From NCBI GenBank assembly GCA_963210315.1, contig OY723301.1, positions 496,001 to 560,000 of the forward strand: a DNA stretch of 64,000 bases, read 5' to 3'. The notes beneath the pieces were generated by a model. It made no database searches. It worked only from the letters and a program-made list of their open reading frames with translations, and had not been told where the DNA came from. Positions 55,262-64,000 of this stretch are shown here, piece by piece. The DNA is from Rhynchopus euleeides. Its lineage: Eukaryota; Euglenozoa; Diplonemea; Diplonemida; Diplonemidae. The position numbers and the translations under genes were made by a program. Numbering within the stretch: the first letter of the stretch is position 1; the number at the start of each line of letters is the position of its first letter.

Positions 55262-56570
55262 ATGTTCACCGACCAATAAAGCGACCAGATGGCGGTCCCA
55301 AATTTGGGACCGACCCATAAAGCGACCAGATGGTGGTCCCAAATTTGGGACCGACCGAAAAATTGACCAGAGGGCGGTCCCAAATTTGGGACCGACCCAT
55401 AAAGCGACCAGATGGCGGTCCCAAATTTGGGACCGACCGAGAAAGCGACCAGATGGTGGTCCCAAATTTGGGACCGACCAACAAAGCGACCAGATGGCGG
55501 TCCCAAATTTGGGACCGACCCATAAAGCGACCAGATGGCGGTCCCAAATTTGGGACCGACCAAGAAAGCGACCAGATGGTGGTCCCACAATTGGGACCGA
55601 CCAAAAAAGCGACCAGATGGCGGTCCCAAAATTGGGACCGACCGAGAAAGCGACCAGATGGTGGTCCCAAATTTGGGACCGACCAACAAAGCGACCAGAT
55701 GGCGGTCCCAAATTTGGGACCGACCCATAAAGCGACCAGATGGCGGTCCCAAATTTGGGACCGACCAAGAAAGCGACCAGATGGTGGTCCCACAATTGGG
55801 ACCGACCAAAAAAGCGACCAGATGGCGGTCCCAAAATTGGGACCGACCGAGAAAGCGACCAGATGGTGGTCCCAAATTTGGGACCGACCGAAAAATTGGC
55901 CAGATGGCGGTCCCAAATTTGGGACCGACCGAGAAAGCGACCAGATGGTGGTCCCAAATTTGGGACCGACCAACAAAGCGACCAGATGGCGGTCCCAAAT
56001 TTGGGACCGACCCATAAAGCGACCAGATGGCGGTCCCAAATTTGGGACCGACCAAGAAAGCGACCAGATGGTGGTCCCACAATTGGGACCGACCAAAAAA
56101 GCGACCAGATGGCGGTCCCAAAATTGGGACCGACCGAGAAAGCGACCAGATGGTGGTCCCAAATTTGGGACCGACCGAAAAATTGGCCAGATGGCGGTCC
56201 CAAATTTGGGACCGACCGAGAAAGCGACCAGATGGTGGTCCCAAATTTGGGACCGACCGAAAAATTGACCAGATGGCGGTCCCAAATTTGGGACCGACCC
56301 ATAAAGCGACCAGATGGCGGTCCCAAATTTGGGACCGACCGAGAAAGCGACCAGATGGTGGTCCCACAATTGGGACCGACCAAAAAAGCGACCAGATGGC
56401 GGTCCCAAAATTGGGACCGACCGAGAAAGCGACCAGATGGCGGTCCCAAATTTGGGACCGACCAATAAAGCGACCAGATGGCGGTCCCAAATTTGGGACC
56501 GCCATCTGGTCGCTTTGTTGGTCGGTCCCTAATTTGGGACCACCATCTGGTCCATTTTTCGGTGGGTCCC
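55262..56570. repeat. 41-bp satellite, ~30 units, with palindromic core and orientation switch
   Basis: Each unit contains the 18-bp palindrome GGTCCCAAATTTGGGACC followed by GACC(G/C/A)A(C)-type spacer and AAAGCGACCAGATGG. A CACAATTGG variant marks 55581, 55786, 56073 and 56360, spaced 205, 287 and 287 bases (5, 7 and 7 units), which shows higher-order amplification. A perfect 44-bp palindrome at 56470-56513 turns the array round; two inverted, diverged units follow. The minus strand has no stops in any frame through most of the array, a result of the unit sequence and not evidence of a gene. Confidence 0.95.
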
Positions 56571-57516
56571 AAGTTTGGGATGAGGAACTCCGTGGGCACC
56601 ATTGGTCGCCCTTCGGTCGCCACCTGTTCAGACCCCTTTTCAGGGGATTTGAGCCCCAGAGAGACCTCCTGGACCGGTTTTCTGGTGTTTTATGCTCTTC
56701 CCGACCCTGTCCTGGCCCACAATGTGGTCTGGAGCGAGGTTCTGCTGATTTCCGCCTGATGCGGACCCTCCTTTGGGGTCCTCCATTTATTTTGCGTCTG
56801 ACCGTCGCCTTCCCCACCTAGTTCACGAGGGCAAGGTGAAAAACCGTTTTTTAACCCCAAAAATGGCATTTCCCGGGTGGCGACCTCTGGCGACCTCTGA
56901 AAAATGTGCCCAAAAAGTGATTTTTGGGACCTTGCGGACCTAGAAAACACAAAGGGAAAAAAATATATTTTTTGTCACACCCCCTCTTGGGGCGGTACGC
57001 CAGTCTACAACAAAGGAACATCTTGTTCATACTGTCCAGTGCCGAATAAGGGGCATCACAGCATCGAGCTCCGCAAGGTACACACTCGACACACACAACC
57101 CACACGCAAACTCTCGGAATTTGCCCCACCGCACCCTTATTCTACGGGGCGCGGGTTGGAGGTGGGTGGTGTGGTGTGGTGGAGGGGAGGGGTGGGGTGC
57201 AGCAAACTAAAAACAACCTCAAGGGGCCCCCCCTCCCGTCGGGGTCCCCACACGGGGCGGGACCTCGGGTGTCGCCTTCGACAACATTGCTTTGAGAAAC
57301 AAGACGAAGAGGCGCTGCAGCATGGAATCCACGGGCATTGCATCTTGTTCTGTGGCACGGCATCAGACACACCAAGGGACACCGCACACACGTTGGCCTC
57401 AGACAACACGACCCAGTTAAGAAGGAACGCCAGCCGCAATCCGGGATGGGGGTGGTGGTGGTGATGGTGATGCTGGTGCTGCTCACAGCAGAGGGAATCT
57501 GTGCCTCGCACAACCC
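56571..57516. other. Gene-free spacer downstream of the CDK gene
   Basis: Mixed sequence. (GTGGT)n at 57165-57185 and (GGT)n at 57447-57480 are simple repeats. No gene is recognised. Confidence 0.5.
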
Positions 57517-58900
57517 TCACGGCATGGAAGCCATGTGCAGCTCGTTGAACCACGGGTGCTGTGTGTGTGTAGGGGGTGTGGGTGTGGGTGGGTGTTGCAC
57601 TGCCGTGGAGTATATAGATCGAAAAAAAGAAGCCGGCGGTACGTAATGTGTTTGTTTGTGGTTTGTGCAACCGGGCAACAATGATATAACCAGGGGCCAA
57701 AATCCGGCAAAAAAAAATCAGCAGCAAACCCCCGCAGCCTGATGAGGTGGTGTATTTGTTTCCCAAAGGCGCTGCCTCCAGGTGGCTCAACCACGACCCC
57801 CTCCCCTCCCCTGCTCGCTCTCTCTGTCCTGCAGCCCCTCCCCAGCGCCACACGCTGCTGCACCATACCTGTGCAGCCACCGCTGCTGTGATGCGGGTGC
57901 TCGGGTCGTACGTCAGCAGCTTGCCCAGCAGGTCGATCCCCAGGGCATCCACCTCGCGGCAGACGTCAGCCAGGTTCTTGCGGCCCCACTTCGGGAACAC
58001 AGGCTTGTAGTCGGGCAGCAGGGTGACGCCGGGCCACGTCCGCTCGTCAGGCGTCCCCAGCAGGCGGAACACCTGGAACAGCTCGTCGATCTCGCAGTCC
58101 CCAGGGAACAGCGGGGACTTGGTGGCCATCTCAGGCATGATCACGCCGCAGCTCCATGTGTCCACCACGGTAGAGTAGCGCTTCTCGCCCAGGAGGATCT
58201 CGGGAGCACGGTACCACAGCGTCACCACCTCGTGGGTGTAGGCGGGCAGCGGCACCTGATAGCACATCACAGGGGGGACGGGTGTTGAAATAGAAGGAGA
58301 AGGAAAGAGAAGCGAATGACACAGCAGAGGGATCCCCTCCCCTCCCCAGTGGCGTTGCGTGATGGGATACCTGGAATGCCCGGGCAAGGCCGAAGTCGGC
58401 GATCTTCAGCACGTCACCTGTGACCAGCAGGTTCTGCGGCTTCAGGTCGCGGTGGATGATGCGGTGTGAGTGGCAGAAGGCAAGCCCTGTCAGCAGCTGG
58501 TGCATCATCGACTTGAGGCGGCGCCCGCGGAACTCGCCCTTCTTGATGACCTGCCTCAGATCGCTCTCGCAGCACTCGAAGACCAGCAGCAGCTTGTGGG
58601 AGTAGGTCACGACGTCCAGCATCCGCACCACATTCTTGTGCTTCAGGTTGCGGAGGATTGAGATCTCGCGCAGCTCCGTGCCTGCGATGCCCTCGCTGTT
58701 CGTCTCGCTGCGGATTTTCTTCACAGCAACAGGGATCTTCAGCACAGTGTCGAAGCCCTGTGCGGGGGGTGCGGGGAGATGGGTAGGTGGGCAAGCACAG
58801 CCATCAACAGACATACCTTGTAAACCTCGCCATACGTCCCCTCGCCAAGCTTCTGCTCCAGGCTGTAGCGGTTCCCCGTAGGGTTGTGGTACGTCGCCAT
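57517..58900 (-). CDS. Cyclin-dependent kinase (CDK/CDC2-related), four exons
   Basis: Exons: 58817-58900, 58371-58757, 57869-58255 and 57517-57558. The introns of 59, 115 and 310 bases all begin GT and end AG, all in phase 0. The 299-residue product has the usual CDK length. Motifs: P-loop [17 protein letters not shown] (ATP-binding Lys), the C-helix [17 protein letters not shown] in place of PSTAIRE, catalytic [36 protein letters not shown] (activation segment with the T-loop Thr), [20 protein letters not shown] and [11 protein letters not shown]. The last exon codes [13 protein letters not shown], the typical C-terminal HPWF helix. It should phosphorylate Ser/Thr-Pro sites when bound to a cyclin and act in cell-cycle control. 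The GTELRE helix suggests a partner other than the classical A/B cyclins. Confidence 0.93.
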
Positions 58901-59771
58901 GTCTTCTTCTTCTTCCTACCGGTGTACAGCAACCCCCAACCCTTGCCTCGTCTCTCCCTCCCCTAGTGTTAGTGTAGTGCTTTTGCCGGGCGTCGAAGGC
59001 GGAAAGGCAAAAGCTTGACGGAGAGAGGGGGGGAGAATTCGTCGCCTCGTCGCGGGGGGGGATTGGGGGGCTGGGGAGGGTGTGAGTGTGTGTGTGGGGA
59101 ACCTGAACAGACAGACAAAATCCCTGCAGGGGTTGGGTGTGTGGTGGGGTGGGGGCGGTGATAAAAATGACAGAGAATAGGGGGGGGGGGGCAGTGAAGG
59201 AGAAGTAAGTATGGGGGTGGATACGCACAACAGAGGAGGGTGGGAGGGTGGGAGGGTGGGTGGGTGGGTGGGTGGGTGGGTGGGGGGCTACTCCCTTCCA
59301 CGACGAACATCTGCTATCTAGGACAAACAAAACAGCGCACTGGCCGGGGTTGGGCTGCTGAGGGCGCAGTGCTGGCGGCGCAAAGGAGGGCCGGGCCGGG
59401 GGGACATTAGCCCTTAGGTAGGGGGGAGGGGGGGTGTCAAAACACACGCTCAAGCTCCGGCAAGCCGGAAGCGTCTGCACTTCACACGAAACGTGCATTG
59501 AGCTGGCACTCAACGTGGGATTGGAGGGAGCGGGGGGGGGGGGGGGGGTGCAGGGGGAAGGCACTGTTCTGCGGCGTTTCTAATATTTTTTGTGTCAAAC
59601 GCACCGTGCTCACGGGAAGGCGTTCAGAACTAAAAAAAGGTTGCAGTGGGAGCAGTGTTTTGTTCACCTACACTCCACGCCCCAACGTGCAGGTGACCAG
59701 AAGGTTGCACACACAAAACAAAAGAAACCCGGCAATCATTTTCGTATACATGGGACGGGGGGGGGGGGGTA
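58901..59771. other. Upstream region of the CDK gene, simple repeats
   Basis: Pyrimidine-rich on the coding strand just before the ATG, with AG dinucleotides at 58920 and 58965 that could serve as splice acceptors. (GGGT)n lies at 59249-59284, and G runs at 59531-59548 and 59756-59770. No gene. Confidence 0.5.
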
Positions 59772-61513
59772 GGGGGGGTCAAATGGGGGTGACACACGGT
59801 GGGATCTTGTAAATTTTACATGTATAACTACAAGTATATACATGTATTATACATGTATAATACTTGCATGTCAACTATTATACATGTATAATACATGTAT
59901 ATGCCTGAAATATACATGTAAAATACATGTATATCAAGTAAAAATACAAGTATAATACTTGCATGTCAACTATTATACTTGTATTTTTACTTGATATACA
60001 TGTATTTTACATGTATATTTCAGGCATTTACATGTATTTTACATGTATAATACTTGTCATGCAAGTATTATACATGTAAAATACTTGCATGACAAGTAAA
60101 ATACATGTATAATACTTGCATGACAAGTATTATACATGTAAAATACATGTAAATGCCTGAAATATACATGTAAAATACATGTATATCAAGTAAAAATACA
60201 TGTATAATAGTTGACATGCAAGTATTATACATGTATTTTTACTTGATATACATGTATTTTACATGTATATTTCAGGCATATACATGTATTATACATGTAT
60301 AATAGTTGACATGCAAGTATTATACATGTATAATACATGTATTATACTTGTAGTTATACATGTAAAATTTACAAGATCCCACCGTGCAAACACGATTTTT
60401 CAAAAAACCGGCGCAGAGGCCCCAAAGCCCCCGTAAACCCTCCAAACCCCCCCAGATCGGTCCGGAAACCCATCGAACCCCACTTTTCCACCATTCCGGG
60501 CACCTCAGGTGCCCGAATTGGGGTACCTAAATTTTGTGCCACCGTTTGGTACCGTACAGTGCCACTGTGTGGGAGGTTGGAAAAGAAAATGCCCCAACAC
60601 ACCACATCTGAGGGTTGCAATGCATGTTGCTTGCCAACCACGTCATCCGGTGGGTGTCAGGCGCTATGTAGGTGGCATCAGCCAGGTCTTCGATGTGTTC
60701 TGGCTTGTATATGTACCTCCCTGCCTGCGGCACAGGCACTGCCTTTGTCCCCCACACCAGCCACAGAGAGCGTATTGTACTCGGTCCACGGTTGCTGATT
60801 CATTGTGATGCGTTGTATCCTCGAGTGAACGTCACACACTAGTGACACCACCACCCGCCATCCGAGAGCTGTATTGACTTTGCGCGCTTCCGTTGCATTC
60901 ACCTCGCCACGCATATTGCACTGTTCAGTACCAGTGCTCTTGGGCCAGGCAAAGTAGACCGCAGCAAGTACCAATTCTGGCACAATGGGTACCACGACAG
61001 CGCACTTCGTGTGTTCCCGGAATGTACAGCTCGTGTTGCAACAGTCGTTGTCAACACATCCCGGTTGTGGAGCACTGCTGCACAGGAATCACACGACCAT
61101 CTGGACTTGTTCCGTACCTACAGGCAGCCTCCCGGTGCATGGTGGCAGGGAGGTACATATACAAGCCAGAACTCATCGAAGACCTGGCTAATGCCACCTA
61201 CATAGCGCCTGACACCCACCGGATGACGTGGTTGGCAAGCAACATGCATTGCAACCCTCAGATGTGGTGTGTTGGGGCATTTTCTTTTCCAACCTCCCAC
61301 ACAGTGGCACTGTCCGGTACCAAACGGTGGCACAAAATTTAGGTACCCCAATTCGGGCACCTGAGGTGCCCGGAATGGTGGAAAAGTGGGGTTCGATGGG
61401 TTTCCGGACCGATCTGGGGGGGTTTGGAGGGTTTACGGGGGCTTTGGGGCCTCTGCGCCGGTTTTTTGAAAAATCGTGTTTGTCCACGTAAAAGGGTGGC
61501 ATTTGACCCCCCC
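59772..61513. mobile_element. Fold-back element copy 2, with nested palindrome
   Basis: Same element as 11783-12931 with very few differences: outer GGGGGGTCAAATG ends, left arm continuing at 60387 after the insertion, loop about 60725-61143, right arm 61144-61513. The 592-bp palindrome at 59795-60386 sits just inside the left end. Confidence 0.9.
59795..60386. mobile_element. 592-bp AT-rich palindromic element
   Basis: The ends CACGGTGGGATCTTG and its inverse, and nearly every internal base, pair across the centre. The inside consists of ATACATGTA/ATACTTGCATG octamers. It interrupts the fold-back element between GTGACA and CAAACACG, so a 2-bp (CA) target duplication is likely. A partial copy adjoins the other fold-back copy at 11475-11783. 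Probably a non-autonomous hairpin transposon. Confidence 0.88.
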
Positions 61514-61529
61514 TAGGGGGGGGGGGGGG

Positions 61530-61690
61530 GGGCCGTGTCTAAGTCCCCTCCCTGGAGGCGATTTTCGTCCGGGGTGGGGGGGACTTAAACGGGGTGGCAC
61601 GGTGGAGACTAAGAAGACCTCTTCCCGCTTCGTCGTAGGGGGGACATTATGGTCCGGATGGACTTTTGGCACCCCCACTTTTCAACTCTG
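61530..61690. mobile_element. MITE family D, copy 3 (truncated)
   Basis: Shares the CCTGGAGGCGATTTTCG, AAGAAGACCTCTTCC and GGTCCGGATGGACTTTTGGC phrases with the complete copies. Both terminal repeats are incomplete. It adjoins the fold-back element, which may have inserted into it. Confidence 0.8.
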
Positions 61691-61918
61691 CGTGAGAGCT
61701 GGGCTACGCTTGTAAAATGGGAATGAGTGAAGCCCCCAAGCCACTTAAGGTAGATTTCTCTTCTTCAATCCCGCAGAAGATTGGACAGAACTCTAGATTC
61801 TGCAGACCAGGCCCAAACTGCGGAAGAGCCAGTTGATGATGTGACATTGGTGTGTTGAACAGAAGATGGCAGCTCCAAGCTGGATTGCCTGGGCACCAGA
61901 TATCATACACAGGCAGCC
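61691..61918. other. 3' flank of the ankyrin gene
   Basis: Unique sequence with no repeat or gene recognised. Confidence 0.4.
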
Positions 61919-63994
61919 TCACTCACCGAAGCGCCGGGTGTACTCGCTGCGACGCATGCGGTGCTTCGAGCTGGCGTGGCGCAGCACAGACTCTGCGGAA
62001 GGGAACGGCTCGCCAGATGCCAGCGCAACTGCCCCGCACACAGCACACGCATGGGTGCTGCCCGCAGGGTGCTCGTCGTCATGGTCCCGCTTCCGCTTGC
62101 TGCTGCCGCTTGCTGGCACTTCCTCACGAGCACCCTGTGTTGCGTCTGCTTCTGATTCTGCACTGTCACTGTCCCCAAGAGCGTCTTGCATGAGCGCCAG
62201 CACCGCCTTCGCACCCCGGCCCTTCAGTCCCGTTGCCACTGACATGCATGTCCTCCCGTCAGCATCAGGCTTCGTCGCGTCTGCCCCACGTTCCAACAGG
62301 ACAAGGCATACAGGCACATTTGCCGCAAGTATCGCAGCGAGCAGCGGTGGCACTGCACCGTCGTTGATGCCGGCACCGTGGTCCAGTAGCAGGGTCACGA
62401 CCTTCACGTCCCCCGATGCCGCTGCATGCCCCAAGCACGTCCGCCCGTCGTTGTCCTGTGCACCAACGTCCGCACCCTTCTCCAGCAGTGCCGTGCACCT
62501 CGCCAGCCCATTCGACCGTGGCACCCGCATCAGCGCCGTTCGACCATTTCTGTCGCGCGCATCTCTGTCTAGCTTCGGTGATGCATTCAGCGCGCCAAAC
62601 AGCGCGAGACTCTTGGCAACCACTGTGTGTAGCAACGGCAACCCTTCTCTGTTGCATGCGTTGGGGCACGCACCTGCAGCAAGAAGTGCAGCGAATGCAT
62701 CCTCGCTCTTGCTTCCGACTGCGATGCGCAGAGCTGTCAAGCCGTCGCCGTTGTGGGCACAGAGGTCGGCACCATGCGATGCGAGTGACACAACCAGCTG
62801 TGCGCACGCCTCGTGTGCCTGCTCAGGCCTGGGGAAGACGTCACGGTTGGCTTCTGACACAGCGTGCATCAGACATGTCCATCCGTTGCAGTCCTGGACA
62901 GTCACGTCTGCCGTGCGCTTAGCGGCCTTCAAGTACGCGAGAATGTCGTTGCAGGCAACCAGCCTCTTGGCGGAGGCTGCGTGCAGGAGGCATGTCATCC
63001 CGTCACTGTCCTGTGCACCCACATCAATGTCTGCGCGCTGAAAAAAGAATGCGACGCTGTACTCCAATTGTGCAGTTCGCATCAACACTGTGCAACCAGT
63101 GCTGTCCACCACATTCACGTCGAGACGTGGCTCCGCGACCAACGCCTTCAGCATCTGCAAGTAGCTTTTCAGTCGCTTTTGATCCCTCTGGTACCTCTGC
63201 TCCCCCGGGTAGTGATGCCCCGGACGAAACTGGATCGGGTAGGTCGGGTCCTGTGTTATGGCTTCCTGTATCTGTTGCACCTTGCGGTATAGGCAGTGCA
63301 GAAACCAGTCGCCTTTGCCGTCGCGAATGTTGATAGCGGCACCCCTTTGCACCAGAAGCATAAGCACCTCCTTCGTGGAAGCATACCACAGCGCCGTGGC
63401 ACCTTCGCCATCCGTCGTATCCAGTTCCACACCGTGGTCCAGCAGCATCGCCACAGGGAGGCACTCCCCCTGTGCACAGACACGCATCAGGCACGTCTTG
63501 CCGGTGCCGTCTGCTGCATTGGCGTCCGCACCGTGCTCGATCAGCACGTCGAAGAAGCCCAAGCAGGTTGCCTTAAGCAGAGAGACGTTGCGCGGCACTT
63601 CGGCACCCAGCTCCACAAGCAGGTGGCACACGTCTGTGTTGTCGGAGTTATGCTGCAGCACAGCAGACAACAAGGCGTCGGTCAACCAGGACTGCCGCAG
63701 GGTGCCGTGTGAGGCAATAGCACGTACTATCGACACCTTGTTTTTATCAACAGCACTGCCCAGTGTGTTTCTCAGCACCGTAGGGTCCTGCGGTACAAGC
63801 TCAGTGAATACCCAATCACGATCGAAGTCAACAGCATCGGAGAAGAACGAGGAACTGAACCCAGTGACCCCATGTTCAGCCAGCGCCTGCACAAAATCAC
63901 GCTTTTGGAGCCGGCCATGGTATTGCGGGATTTCATGCCAGCGCTTTCCACGCACGTCGTGAATCAACGGAATGCACTTCTTATCTGCAAACAT
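61919..63994 (-). CDS. Ankyrin-repeat protein with C-terminal C2H2 zinc finger, possibly partial
   Basis: Open frame of 691 codons from an ATG at 63994, 6 bases from the window edge; the true start may lie outside. At least ten ankyrin repeats are visible between residues ~110 and 575, with the DGxTxLMxA and LLxxGA consensus (GKTCLMRVCAQG; VAMLLDHGVELDTTD; GRTALMRVPRSN; VVTLLLDHGAGIND). The linker holds an acidic stretch and a basic KRKRDHDDEH that could be a nuclear signal. The last 45 residues carry C-x2-C (CAVCG) and H-x4-H (RHASSKHRMRR), a C2H2 zinc finger. This points to nuclear protein-protein and possibly DNA contacts. No enzyme domain is seen. The last ~25 bases before the stop follow the same frame, so the C-terminus is secure. 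Confidence 0.88.
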   Translation of the reverse strand: MFADKKCIPLIHDVRGKRWHEIPQYHGRLQKRDFVQALAEHGVTGFSSSFFSDAVDFDRDWVFTELVPQDPTVLRNTLGSAVDKNKVSIVRAIASHGTLRQSWLTDALLSAVLQHNSDNTDVCHLLVELGAEVPRNVSLLKATCLGFFDVLIEHGADANAADGTGKTCLMRVCAQGECLPVAMLLDHGVELDTTDGEGATALWYASTKEVLMLLVQRGAAINIRDGKGDWFLHCLYRKVQQIQEAITQDPTYPIQFRPGHHYPGEQRYQRDQKRLKSYLQMLKALVAEPRLDVNVVDSTGCTVLMRTAQLEYSVAFFFQRADIDVGAQDSDGMTCLLHAASAKRLVACNDILAYLKAAKRTADVTVQDCNGWTCLMHAVSEANRDVFPRPEQAHEACAQLVVSLASHGADLCAHNGDGLTALRIAVGSKSEDAFAALLAAGACPNACNREGLPLLHTVVAKSLALFGALNASPKLDRDARDRNGRTALMRVPRSNGLARCTALLEKGADVGAQDNDGRTCLGHAAASGDVKVVTLLLDHGAGINDGAVPPLLAAILAANVPVCLVLLERGADATKPDADGRTCMSVATGLKGRGAKAVLALMQDALGDSDSAESEADATQGAREEVPASGSSKRKRDHDDEHPAGSTHACAVCGAVALASGEPFPSAESVLRHASSKHRMRRSEYTRRFGE

Positions 63995-64000
63995 GACCCT

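Noticed and set aside
55262-56570. Possible CRISPR array
   Set aside because: Units are contiguous tandem copies without unique spacers, and the genome is eukaryotic.
55168-56817. 549-codon minus-strand frame over the 41-bp satellite
   Set aside because: The minus strand is open in every frame through most of the array because the unit lacks stops; composition follows the DNA repeat, not protein constraint.
57137-57868. Read-through of the kinase frame past 57869
   Set aside because: The stretch has a GT start, AG end and non-protein composition; the HPWF exon at 57517-57558 completes the domain.
1-64000. tRNA, rRNA or spliced-leader RNA genes
   Set aside because: I looked for TpsiC-loop GGTTCGA-type motifs, cloverleaf partners and rRNA core phrases and found no convincing case by eye.

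Overview
The window looks like nuclear DNA of a repeat-rich protist. Three lines of evidence point to a eukaryote. A CDK-type kinase gene is split by three GT-AG introns. Host proteins are secreted or multidomain types (subtilisin-CUB-PLAT, CBM1-like-PLAT, WD40, PX, ankyrin) with long Pro/Thr linkers. Mobile elements fill most of the rest. All seven host genes lie on the minus strand. A tyrosine-recombinase retroelement has the order gag, recombinase, RT-RNase H, which is the order known for the trypanosomatid VIPER group. Together these suggest a euglenozoan, perhaps a diplonemid. This is an inference (about 50 %), because no rRNA, spliced leader or other marker gene is visible.

Layout. 1-3.4 kb: half of a decayed transposon, a GGACATGTCC palindrome cluster and a small MITE. 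3.5-6.8 kb: secreted subtilisin gene. 7-19.4 kb: repeats only, namely a ~190-bp tandem array, a Crypton-like element (9.55-11.04 kb), a palindromic element, an AT-rich palindrome, a long-armed fold-back element (11.8-12.9 kb) and several MITEs. 19.4-22.1 kb: a second secreted-protein gene that shares its last ~1.5 kb almost identically with the subtilisin gene. 23-34 kb: nested repeats, a 434-codon gene inserted in the ~190-bp repeat, a 2.3-kb inverted-repeat element with a basic protein gene, an OTU-like gene and a fold-back element holding a Helitron helicase fragment. 34.4-39.1 kb: the VIPER/DIRS-order retroelement. 39.4-42.0 kb: PX-domain gene.

43.6-45.8 and 50.6-52.8 kb: two paralogous secreted WD40 genes, the second cut by an in-frame stop. 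Between them lie the second, longer copy of the decayed transposon, a TAATACG-ended element and a MITE. 55.3-56.6 kb: a 41-bp satellite with a palindromic core and higher-order periods. 57.5-58.9 kb: the CDK gene. 59.8-61.5 kb: second fold-back copy with a 592-bp palindrome inserted in it. 61.9 kb to the right edge: an ankyrin-repeat gene, possibly cut by the edge.

No pathway joins the host genes. Four code for predicted secreted proteins (protease, putative cellulose binder, two WD40 proteins), which fits an osmotrophic or surface-digesting lifestyle. The kinase, PX and ankyrin proteins are intracellular. The clearest theme is modular gene building: two pairs of genes share nearly identical 3' cassettes behind repeat-coded Pro/Thr linkers.
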